Shown here: in pieces, positions 12,035 through 23,300 of the stretch | Layout of the letters: each line of letters starts with the position of its first letter | How positions within the stretch are numbered: position 1 is the first letter of the stretch | Source: Bugula neritina | Taxonomy: Eukaryota > Bryozoa > Gymnolaemata > Cheilostomatida > Bugulidae | Direction of reading: 5' to 3' | NCBI GenBank assembly: GCA_964035545.1 | Contig: OZ037767.1 | Location: 13,976,801-14,040,800 of the forward strand | DNA: 64,000 nucleotides | Translations under genes and position numbers: made by a program | The notes under the pieces: generated by a model | What the model saw: only the letters and a program-made list of their open reading frames with translations | What the model was told of the DNA's origin: nothing | The model's database searches: none

Positions 12035-13624
12035 CGGACTTCTCCCCCCCCCCTCCCGTACTTCAGCACTCACTGCCTAAACTATAGTCTTTCTACATAC
12101 AAGAATCACATTTATTTTTACACTAGAGATCTTGACTGTGTATACTAGGAAGTATTATATGTAACCTCTACTTGTGACAGAGTAAGCTGGGAAAGCACTA
12201 TACGTCTGCTAAATTCATTCTAGAATAGTCAGACTATCTACATACAGGGTCTTAGATTTTACTAAGCGAACTTTTACTAATGTTTTTGTATTTAATTTGA
12301 ATAATTAGGTCAGTGTTCAGTATTATACTGTACTGTGTACATGCTGTTACATCTGTTGTAACTTATTTATACTAGGTGCTATAATTTCATGCCATTTATA
12401 CCGAACAACTATTTCTCACTACTCGAGTCTTTGGCTCGATAATTTAGTTTACATTTATTTTTCATTCAAATTGTGTCATGTGCATTGGCGTGCAATATCT
12501 AGGTTTATAACTGAAATGGAATCGTTATCTTTAGTGTAGAAAACACGTGGAAATAAGTTGTGTGGAATTGTTGAAATGTAATGCAATATTTACTTGCATT
12601 TCGGTCTTAAATCTAGATATTGTTATTACAGTTTTGAAGGTTGCAGACTGTGTTTTACTTTTTGTATGCTTGCTAAGAATATTAATTTTGTTCAAAGGCA
12701 GAGAGACATCAATGCAGCATGTATTGCAGCCTTTCAAACTTAAATTTTCTTTTTTTATTTAGAACTAATTTTTTTTCATAGCTCCATAAGGTATCTTTTT
12801 ATGAGCTTTTGAACTTCAGGTTTTCTGAGCTTTTTTGCAGCAATATAAACATAGCATAACATAGATGAACAACTCCGCATCATTCTCACATACTTTTTTA
12901 CTGTGGAAGCAAGGCTACCTAATTTATTGAAATTTTGCAATCTATAAATGACAAGTAGCTTGAGTGATTAGATGCTTGTCAACCTTTCAGCTCACACTAA
13001 AATATATTATGTATGATCGAAATGTTGGTAGTGCCAAATACAAATAATTAACGTTATATTACACTAAAGATTGTCGATATGCTTGCCTTTATTAGTTTTA
13101 ATGCATTCAAAAACTAGAGTTTTTGCCCAACAAGTGTGTAACTTCTATAACAATTACAGTTGGACCACTTCCTTACTCTTGAAACCTCTTTGAAAACAAA
13201 ATGCCTTATGTGTAGAGAGTTGTCTTTGCACAAGGAGTTATTTGATTCGATGTGCTCGGAACATAAAGATGTCGGTACGAAATTTTAGTCAACTCCCATT
13301 AGCCTGTGTTCTCAAAATATTTTAAAACGACAGATATTTGAGTTGTAAATCTTCAACCAAGTTTGAACAAAATTATAATTCAAGGCTCTATAATTATGTT
13401 GAGTTATATATCGATGGTTATACAATTACAAAAGCAATAACACAATTTAGGCTCACATTGAATTTGATATCTGATTTTACCAACACCAAAGCTACTAGTA
13501 CTACCATTACTAGTATTGCTCGTTTACTAGTATTAGCATTTGAATGAGTCTGGCTCTAATTGTTATAGTCTGAACATTTTATAAAAAGTTAAAACTGATA
13601 ATAAATTACGAATCAAATATCAAT
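12035..13624. other. KLHDC3 3' UTR and intergenic
   Basis: No exon supported. Includes a C9-10 run at about 12042-12054, then AT-rich sequence leading to the start of the DUF1295 gene. Confidence 0.45.
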
Positions 13625-16600
13625 ATGAATATGGCTTCTGCAACTTTACAACTGCTGAAGAAAGCCCTGTTGCTGGATTTTGGAATACAAGGTGCAGGAT
13701 TCCTTGTGTCAGCTGCCTTAAAAACAGAAAAGTTTTATGACCTGACAGGTTCAGGAACCGTTCTTTTACTGACTTATAAATCATTGCAGTGGGGCTCAGC
13801 CAAATTTCCTCGGCAATTCATACAGTCTGGGTGTGCAGCAATTTGGGCAACAAGGTAAATACTAGTTACTGCTAGTGCTATTATTACTATTAGTATTGGC
13901 CTATTACTATTAGTATTAGTGTAATTATTATTTTTCCGCTGAGTCATGGTGAAGGCCAATAGTAGTACTTATGTTAATTTAGTAATATTGTAATGGATTT
14001 TAACGCTCTAGTAATTATATCGCGTCACTATTATAATGGACTTAGCGTAACTTTGTAAATACTGTAAATGCTGTAATTATAGCTAAGCTCCTTGCGTAGC
14101 TTTCTAATGCCTCAAATATTGTAATTATAGCTAAGCTCTTAGTGTAGTAAATAGCGTAATGATTGTGAATTGCCCTTTCTATTATTTTTGTTTGTTTACT
14201 GTAATAGTTTTTGTGAGTTGTATTCCCTGCCACTTTTCTTTTTGTTTTATAAATAATTAACTATGTGAGCCGAAGCTCGTCCGAAGTCGGAACCGATGTC
14301 GGAGGAGCCTGTCCGAGATCGGACCGGATATTTCCGACATCGGTCGCCGGAACTCCGAACTTCGTACGAACTTCGGACCCCTCTGTATATAAGCGTGAGT
14401 TTTTCTAGTATGAATCAGTCTAACACTGGAGCTCACAGAGGAAACATCAATAAAGACTATTAGAATCAATATTTTACAACGACTTTATTTCTATCACAAT
14501 AACTGGCATGCAGACTACTAGTCTATTCTTATAATCCACAAAATCACAACAATATGTCATAGTCCTACTTAATATTTAGTGATACTCATAAACAAAGTGA
14601 TAATGAAAATTATAGTCGCCATCGTTATGTTTTACTATAAATAAAGATATATTTAATTAAAGGTAGCAATCACAATGCAATTAAATTTTACGATGATCAT
14701 TACAATACCTCACTACATACGTCGTAGTAGAGCTCCGTTCACCAGTTGTGTGTTAACTTCTACGAGGTATCAACGAGGTAGTGGTGATACTCATATTGGT
14801 AATCGTAGTCAAAACTATCACGACTATCATAATATTATGAGTATGACTGTCAATATCAGCCTTATTTTAATCAAACTCTGTATTACTCGCAGTAAATGTA
14901 ATGAATAATAAGTAATAATTTTTTATAGATTAACCAAAATGATGCAAGATATAACTAGAAATAGAAATATATTCAATTTTGGATTTTTGTGGGTTTCAGC
15001 TACAGTCAAAGCTTCATTGATTTGAAATTAGTCATGTTTGCTCATTTTCAGGCTTTCAGTTTTTTACCCAAACAACTCACACAAGATACTGTGGTGGCTA
15101 TCTTCATATTGAAATTTTCCATATATCTTATAGGTTATAGTGATAGTATGTGTCAGTTCTTAAGACAACCCTTATATTCAATTTTGTGCATTCTTAATAT
15201 TAATTCCATTGACTTTTTACCAACAATTAATAAAAGAGAAACACTGTCGCAATATTTGATTGTCTGGTTTGTTTTTAAGTAAAGCTCTGTTCTAGTGACT
15301 GCCATTAGCTGTGTATATTTTATGAAGTAGTTGAGGTACTGATGCCTTATTTATATCTCTTTCAGTTTATATAGTGACCTATTTTTAATCTGTTAATACT
15401 GAATCACAAGTCATGTCATTTCATAGTTCGCAAACGATGAAACACAATGTTGGCACTGAATGTGAACATAAAGCTTCTACTTGACATAACAATTGCACCA
15501 ATCACTCCTTAGGAAAAGATTGATTTTAAGTTTTTATTTTATTGAGTTATTAATTTTAGCCACTCTGTACTTGAAATCTATCACAAAAATGAATATAATT
15601 AATGTTTACTACTAGCTTATTTATTTCAACGCTATTTTTCTTCAATACCTTTATCATCCAGTGTTCTTGAAAAGATGGTGATATTAAATGAGCCTGAAAG
15701 TTGTGTAACTAATGCATTTTGGGTGATTTTTAGATTGGGTTTATTTCTTTTCACAAGAATTCTTGCAGATGGTAGAGACCGGAGGTTTAATAAAATAAAG
15801 GGAGATCCAAAACGGTTTTTTGTTGCTTGGTTTTTACAAGGTAAATGTATCAGCTTAGTGCTTCATGGTGTCAGTTTACTACTACAATGTATCAGCTTAG
15901 TACTACAATGTATCAGTTTAGTGCTACAATGTATCAGTTTAGTACTACAATGTATCAGTTTAGTACTAAAATGTGTCAGTACTGCAATGTAACTATAGAT
16001 TTGCTTTTCACATACTGAAAATCAGTAAATTCAAGTACTGGTGGTTGAATGGGGTTCAAAGGTCCTTACCGTTTCAAATGTATTTCTCGTAAGCAAATTC
16101 ATTATTATATTTACAGATTTGTTCTGATGGTACATCACTCGTGTGATTCCTTAGCTACATCAGTTGTTTTTAGACACAACACAGTGTAACCCAAGTCTTA
16201 TTTGCAGGTGTTTGGGTATTCACCAACATCTTGCCCACTCTCATCCAGAACAGTAAAAGTGTTGACGTGCCCATCGGTAAGAAAGAGTATCTGGGTTGGA
16301 GTTCCTGGTTTGTTGGGTTCCTTATACAGATTGTGGCTGATCACCAGAAGTCTGTGTTCAGAGCTAACCCTGCTAATGCTGTAAGTTTGTAACCTTGTAA
16401 TCCAATGAGATACAAGTCTTTATGTGCTAGATGGTCTCTGGTTGGTTGGTTGTTCAATCATCTCAAATCTTATTGAAAGGAAGTAGGTGTAAAATTTTGT
16501 CAAAGTGCTTCAACTAGAAAGATTGAACGATTAGAATAATTCCTGTAGCAGTAAGGACATTATGATGATAATTGTAATCACAACCATATTGATCATCATA

Positions 16601-19351
16601 GTGACTATCATGCTAATCACAATCTTTATTATCGTTACAGTTATAAATTAAGCAAAAGTTGATATAAAATTATAAAACAAGACTTCCCTTCCACTAATGT
16701 TTTCTAGCTCGAATTTTAGCAAATTAATTTTGGTAAAATTACATTTTATTAAAGCAGATTTTAATAGTATTTGGCCAGTGTTAAAATTTTGAAAGGTTTT
16801 CTACCATTTGGGAGTTGTTTTATCATTAGAAAACTCCAATCCTATCAACAATTAGAGTTGAAAAGGTTAAAGAGTAAAGGCCTGGCCTCAAGCTCGTGAG
16901 AATCACACGAAATCATTTATTTGACACGAAAACACAAACGTACAATCAAATTTGAGGGAATTCAAACGAAATCGTCTTCGTTGGGTGCACCCAACGAAGA
17001 CGATGGGCGAAAAATCGCAATTAATGATAAGCACCATATGATTGGTCAATAGAATTTTAGCAACAGTAATTATTTCATTTCTACCACGTTTTTCTGTTTG
17101 GCAATTTTCTGCTGTTTGTATCTCGTGCAAGACTCATTCACGGACTATTTATTATGTGTGTGGCTGGTCATAACGAGAGGATAACTCACGAAAATCGTCA
17201 AATGAGTTTCGTGTGATTCTCACGAGTGTGAGGCCAGGCCTTTAAAGGGTTTTCCGAGAAACATTGCAAGAGATTGTTATGTTTTTATGATATCATGTAT
17301 TTAATCCACTGTTTTTTCCTGGCTATTTTCATTAGCACAATTATATATATTCTGGGGTACACGTATATGCATATACACGTATATTACATTTATTCTGCTT
17401 GGATAATAAATTGCAATGCAACTGTAATGCCGCATTCAGACTACAGTTGAAACTGAACTGTGAACGCATATTCGAGGCTAAGCGTTGAACTCTTTGACCT
17501 CAAAACTGTCTGATTTCTGAACGCAGCAGTCTATTTTTCACTTTGACATGTTGGAGCTAAAATTTTACGTTCATCGATTAGCCAATCACTGGCTGGCAGC
17601 TAAGCCCTTATAGGTTGAGGGCTTCTACTTATTCCACTAGCGAGTATTATTATTTGATTTGGTTCTTCAAGAACAATATGATTTTACTAAATATAATTAA
17701 ATGCTAAATTTGAATATTGGTTTCTGTGGGTACAGCAGAAACTGAGTTACGGCTTCCCCATTGGTTAAAAGTTTACTTAGGAGCTAGAGACAGTATGCGT
17801 TTAGCATTCAGTAGTGTGAACAGCAAAAATAAGGACGTGACGTTGAAGTTACGCCTAGCAGCTCGCAAAATTCGTTCACAGTTCAGTTTCAACTGTAGTC
17901 TGAATGCGGCATTAAGGAATTTGACCTTTGTTTGCACTTTTCGGATATTTCAAACAATTTGCTAGTGTTTAAAACGCAAGCAGAACAACTCTGAAGTAGC
18001 AGAACATTTTTGTTGTTTCAGGTGAATATCTAGTAGAGTTAAACTGAATTTACTGTTTTAATCTTTATACCAGCATAACTTGCTATATTTACTGCTTCCT
18101 TTTATCTTTAAATATGAATAATATTTTTTTCTCTACAGTTCTTAGCTCAAGCAAGAAAATAAACTCACACTCTGTTACTCCTTTATTGGAAAAAAATACT
18201 ATGATTGTTTTAGGATAAATTTATCAGCACTGGGTTGTGGCGGCTTTCTAGACACCCCAACTATTTTGGAGAAATACTGATGTGGTTCGGACTATATTTG
18301 TCGGCATTTGATACACTGAAGGGCTATGATCACTTGGCAGTCATCTCCCCATTATTTTCTACATTTATTCTCACCAAGGTATGCATTATTAGGAGTTATT
18401 CTCTCTATGCGCATCGCATCTCTACTGATGCAATACTCTGATAAAGTTCATGAAAATCGTCAAGTATTAGGAAATATTTTTACAGAGTGAATTAGAACGG
18501 TTTCCTGGCTTTAATTAAAGCAGCGGTGGTCTAGGGGTTAGAGCGTTTGCCTAGTAAGCACAAAGTAATGGGTTTGAACCCTGACAATGTTAGGAAGAGC
18601 ATTCAGTCATAATTGCTCCTGTGCCCCATCTGAATAAGTCCTTAGCCCGATTTAACAAAAACCTCTTCCATCGGGGTTTCTTACAGGGATGGTAACTATA
18701 AACTTGTGTGAGTTTTGTTCCTAGTCTAAGTTGGTTGCATTGTAAGTTGCAGTGTGAACTTGGTGCCAGACTTCATTCATTCACTCGTCTGTTCCGAAGG
18801 TGTTGTCTTTCTTAAAATTTATGCCGAGAATATTGTACCTGCGCTGGCTTTTTAATCTTTGAAGTACTTGCTTGTCTGTAAATTTCACTCTAATACTTGC
18901 TGCAGCATTAAATATTATCACTTAGTCAACGCTACTGCGTCATGAATACATATATTCTGTCTGTTTGTCTCTAACCAACTCCCCCCCCCCCCCCTATTCA
19001 GTAGTCATAAAAACTTTTGTATACTTTATGTAGTGTTTGAATCTTTTATGCTGGACTGTTGTTGTTTCTGCTGCAGTTATGTTATATAATACTAGTATAT
19101 GACTATAACAAGTAATAATATATTTGTACAGTATTATATGCATGTATTGCTGTGTTATTGTAGCTATGTATGTGCTATCAGGGAAGTCGTGTTTTATGAA
19201 TTAGTCATGTTTTGCTTCCTTGTTACAGGTTAGCGGTATTCCAATGCTCGAAAAGTCAGGTCTGAGGCGTTGGGGAAGCGATCCAAACTATCGCAAATAT
19301 TTGGAAGAAACACCGTCGCTAATTCCTTCTTTGGCTAAACTGTTTAAATAA
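13625..19351 (+). CDS. DUF1295 / steroid-reductase-like membrane protein
   Basis: Five exons in phase give 265 residues: 13625-13854, 15734-15840, 16208-16380, 18214-18378 and 19229-19351. The order of conserved blocks is that of DUF1295 (PF06966), related to 3-oxo-5-alpha-steroid 4-dehydrogenases and isoprenylcysteine methyltransferases: KFYDLTGSGTVLLL near residue 37, TRLGLFLFTRILADGRDRRF near 76-95, VADHQKSVFRANP near 155, then WRLSRHPNYFGEI at 179-191 and SGIPMLEKSG near 228. The H-P-N-Y-F-G-E motif is the cofactor-binding hallmark of the superfamily. Hydrophobic stretches suggest several membrane passes, probably in the ER. Another in-frame ATG lies two codons after the chosen start. A TAATAAAATA signal near 19551 could end the mRNA. 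The substrate is unknown; it need not be a steroid. Confidence 0.9.
14263..14499 (+). mobile_element. Solo LTR-like element
   Basis: A 237-bp block far more GC-rich than its surroundings, with repeated TCCGA/TCGGA motifs. It contains TATATAAG near 14386 and AATAAAG near 14450, the order expected of an LTR promoter and polyA signal. Ends are ATGTGAGCC ... ATCACAA. It is flanked by exact 5-bp direct repeats TAACT (14258-14262 and 14500-14504), which suggests an integrase-made target duplication. No gag or pol nearby. It lies in DUF1295 intron 1. The exact end may be shifted by one base from a canonical TG...CA. Confidence 0.65.
15845..15985. repeat. 21-bp minisatellite
   Basis: About six to seven copies of AATGTATCAGTTTAGTACTAC (21 bp), immediately after the donor of DUF1295 exon 2. 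Confidence 0.85.
16875..17244. mobile_element. 370-bp MITE with central palindrome
   Basis: Terminal inverted repeats read TAAAGGCCTGGCCTCA ... TGAGGCCAGGCCTTTA and continue into GTGAGAATCACACGAAA on both sides. The ends are consistent with a TA target. A perfect 34-bp palindrome at 16971-17004 (arms ATCGTCTTCGTTGGGTG) lies off-centre. Non-coding. Located in DUF1295 intron 3. Confidence 0.82.
17425..17914. mobile_element. 490-bp MITE
   Basis: Terminal inverted repeats of about 45 bp: TAATGCCGCATTCAGACTAC at the left and its reverse complement at the right, continuing through GTTGAAACTGAACTGTGAACG. Subterminal sequence around the GCTAAGCGTT block is also inverted. TA ends, no transposase. It follows the previous MITE by 180 bp in the same intron. 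Confidence 0.82.
18519..18712 (+). repeat. tRNA-Thr-like SINE, copy 1
   Basis: The head GTGGTCTAGGGGTTAGAGCG, loop CCTAGTAAGCAC and GGGTTTGAACCC match a tRNA, best tRNA-Thr(AGT). The body has GTTAGGAAGAGCATTCAGTC and ATTGCTCCTGTGCC. The tail is a small hairpin (AAAACCTC ... GGGGTTTC) plus AACTTGTGTGAG. Sits in DUF1295 intron 4. Confidence 0.85.
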
Positions 19352-19551
19352 ATACTTAGTTAGTAGCTGTGGAAGATGTAGTATATAACAATTATTCTTT
19401 GGCTCATCTGTTAAATTCATTTTATATTATTTGTTCTATTTTGAGTAGCTTTGATATACAAATAAGATTACAATCCCATTCCTATTGTGCTTCCAATTTT
19501 ATTCCTTATGTGAATGCATTTTGACAAAATAAGCTCAAGGCTTAATGGTTT

Positions 19552-19557
19552 AATAAA
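19552..19557 (+). terminator. Candidate polyA signal of the DUF1295 gene
   Basis: AATAAA about 200 bp after the stop codon in an AT-rich stretch. Confidence 0.4.
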
Positions 19558-20347
19558 ATATATATTTAATTTTTATGTCACTTTTGGTAGTGTTTTGGTG
19601 ATTGTAAAGTTGTTAAGTTTCTTTCATGCCCTCTTTTTATTATAGTGATTGAAGTATATTAGAAATATTTTATTATAATTGCTTGAGGCAATTTTCACTC
19701 ATGTTGACCCTTCATAAATACAATGTGATGCAATCCTGCATAATAATGTTTGTTCACCATGAGCTCATTAGCTCAATGCAGAAGTTGTAGTCTCGTGTCA
19801 ATTGTGATAATGGGGCCGTTTCAGGTGGTTATAAATGTATAAACGAGTTCTCATGTAAATTTCGTCATCCTGCACACAAATAAATGATAATCAAGCAGCA
19901 TGGCAATTAGGTGTTCGATATTTAATAAGTTGTGGAACAGTTTTTTTTAATGACAAAGTTTACCATATGCCTATTACGCGTTGAGTACCCTGAAATGCCT
20001 CTTGACATTAATAGGCTTGTACAATGCCACTCCAGTTTCATGAAGTTAAAAATAATGATGCACTATTTATTTGACAGGCTGTGCACATGCTAGACGTCTG
20101 AGATATTGCATTGCTCTGCAAATAATATTGAGTTATTGTACCAGTTCTATTCAATAACTTGATAATAGCCATTCGACAAGCAGCCCATAGTTTAAACAGC
20201 GAATAATAGGCTCGGCCGTATTAAAAAATAACAGAACAGTGATTGACGGCTAATCGTAACATTAGCGCTGCGCGGGTTATTTCATTTGGTTGCAATTCTC
20301 CGACTAGACTCGCTCGTGACTTGATCGTCGATTACTCTAATATTAGC

Positions 20348-23300
20348 ATGGGGAATTCGCAAACTTTGAGCTGTGCAAGTGGTGAAAAAAGCACAAAAGC
20401 CCAGCAAAAAGAGGAACAGTACAAAAAAGTTCCTGAAGACAAAGTGAAAGAGAATGGAACGTCATCTGAAGAGACACCGGCTGAGGATCACAAGCCTGAG
20501 AATGAAACAGCAGAAGAGCCTGCAGGAACAGAAGAGCCCGCAGCGGCAGGTGAGGATCAAGCTAAGTCTGCTACCGACAAAGATGAGACTGCAGAAGACA
20601 AGCAACAGGAAGAGGCTAAAACCGGTATGATTTTCTGATGTGATAAACTCATATCGCTCAATACTAATTGTTGTGTAAAGCTGGTCTTTAATTTTTAGTG
20701 GAATAATTTTATGAGTAATATAATTGTTATAAGTTAGAAGTAAGGCTGGTCACCTTCAAGTTAAAGTTCAAGTATTGGTCTACCATTTTGTGAATAATGA
20801 ATATAAGCTGTAAAATGTGCTTGCTTTAAAATTGTATTTGAAAGTTATCTCTAAGGCAATTCACTCCTTAAAAGTAAAAACCGGTCATAAAAAATTAAAT
20901 TGAATAACTGCTAAAATATTTATTCAGCGTTTTAGAACTTTCAACATTATACTTATTAAGCACATTTATCAAATTCGTTAAAAGTGATGTAATTTTGCTA
21001 CTAGTTTCAAGTGTTCATGTGATCTAATACTGATGATATTACTGTAATAATAGCCTAACAAAACTAATACATTCCAAAAGTTGGCATGAAATACACTTAG
21101 AGATTTAATTTCACCTGATTCTCTAAAATATGCAGCAACTGTTCTATTGTGAAAATATAAGCCAACTTTTCATGACTTTGGTTGATAGAATTAAACTCTC
21201 CTGACAATAGCTTTAGATTGGAGCCTAAGCTTTATGCTAGAAGTAAAGGCGGCGAAATCGTTCCAACCTAAGGCTTTTTCTAGGAGTCTACTAAATTTGA
21301 GGAAAAAAAATTAAGTAGTTGTATAAATACTGTTGGTTTCAGTTTTGCTCAACAGAGAGTACTAGATGCTAATTAATGTTGGTTGAAAAGAGTAGACTGG
21401 GATATTGTGCAACATTGACCCAATGTTCCCAGCATGACTTCGCGTCATGTGGCACTGTTGAGGACTTTCCCGCTTTTCTAGATAAGGCAGACTATCTTAT
21501 AACTGAGTAAATATTAAGTCTCAGTTTTACAGCACGAATACGTGTACTTGCTAGCAACTACCTATCTACCGCTATTCACAGTACAGCTGTTCACACACCT
21601 AAACTGTGTTCCTACTCTCACTCGCTCTTCCTATGCCTTCCTTCAATGGTGGCAGAGTTTGGCACGTTCTTCAAATAATAAACAAATTAAAAAGACTCTG
21701 GTTGTTGAATCATCAACTCAAGTGCAAAATAATATCTGTTTGGGCATTCCTATGGTTGATTTGTATACTTGTCAGCAATTTTGGTACACCCATGCTCTGC
21801 CTTTCCCTCTTGGCCTCTACTCTACTAAAACTCAAAGCTAGTTGATGTTTCAGTTAGTGAAAACAACATGTTTTATATACCAGCATCATATTTCATGCAT
21901 TCAATACCCAAGTAGAAATGAACATTGAGCTTTCTTGCTGTAGTTCCAACTGTCAACACTTGCACAAATTAGACTCATAAATGAAGAAATGGTGCAATGT
22001 TTAAAAATGTAGAATTGCAGTTTAGCAACTATGCCTAAATGTTCTCGCTGTAGCTCCCTCGTTATTATGATCATTTCTCTTTGACAGGCTTAAACTAGGC
22101 CTTGGTGGACTTATAGTTGGTATTCTATTTTTGAATAGACTACTAGTGTGTGATCAGTCAGGCTTTTGTATTCCTTTATAATAGTTTACTAGTCAATACA
22201 CGACAGCGCAGTGGAGAACATCTGTTCTTTTCATAACATCAGTATTAGGAGTGGATCGTTTGTACTGCTTCAGCCATTATCTTGTCTGATTGGGAAATCG
22301 TTGGAAATCAAGTTAAACACATGTAGTAGTAGCATATCTGCTCATCAAATCTAAACTGTAGCAATATAGTACTCTTCAGTTACAACAATATCCCTTTGGC
22401 TACGCTGTAAATACTTGAAATAAAATGAATTATTGCGTCTAAGCAGTATTGGAAAATATTGGGTTTACTATAAGTTGAGTTGCTCATAAATATACGTTTG
22501 CTAAAAGCTTAATGTCAATAAATATGCAAGGCTTGTGTTTATTATATCAAGTTTCAAGCCCTACTCTTTTCCTGGCATGACCTAATTTCCGGATAGCTAA
22601 TCTACTTGTATAAAAAATAGAAGTCAGGAATGATTTTTCATACTCAAGTGAGATTGGAATTTGAAAAATTTGCTCTAGTTTTGATAGTAAATATTTATTA
22701 AACTTGGTTGCATTTGAATAAATGATAACTTGTACTAGCTAGTAAGACCAAGTTTTATTGCCAGCGCTTTAACTTCTCCCCAGAATACTGTTGTCTTATA
22801 ACTGCTGGTAGCTAAGCTGTATTCTATAACATGGGAAGGTTTTCTGTTATGAAAGATGGGGATGGAATTTCGTAACCCAATGCAGCAGCTGGCTTTTCTG
22901 TCATGCTTGTCTCATACTTAGAAGTGTGGGAGGCAAATAAGGGCTTCAACAATCACTGTGAAAATTCAAAAACTAAGTTCTGTTGGGTAGACTGACTGGC
23001 AATGGAAAAGGTTACTGGGAGGATTAACTGATTAAAAGTCGGTTGCATTTGCGGGAGTGGTTGTTACTACATAACCTCCACGTGTTGGTTCCACTTGCCT
23101 TCTGCACGCATGCCTTGTGCTCCAATCAGACTCCTGTAACAATCCCTATTCATTTACATCTAGTTGTGTGGTTTATCCTTGGATTTATTACCGCTTGGTT
23201 ACCAGTCAAAGTCTCTCACATTCTGGAATGGTTTCTTCAGTTCTACTAGTTTGACTCTAAGACTAGTAAAGAATGTAACTGGTAGTTAATATTTCTATCT

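Noticed and set aside
21542-21845. Two overlapping ORFs of 79-99 aa
   Set aside because: Inside an intron, no domain, no splice or start context.
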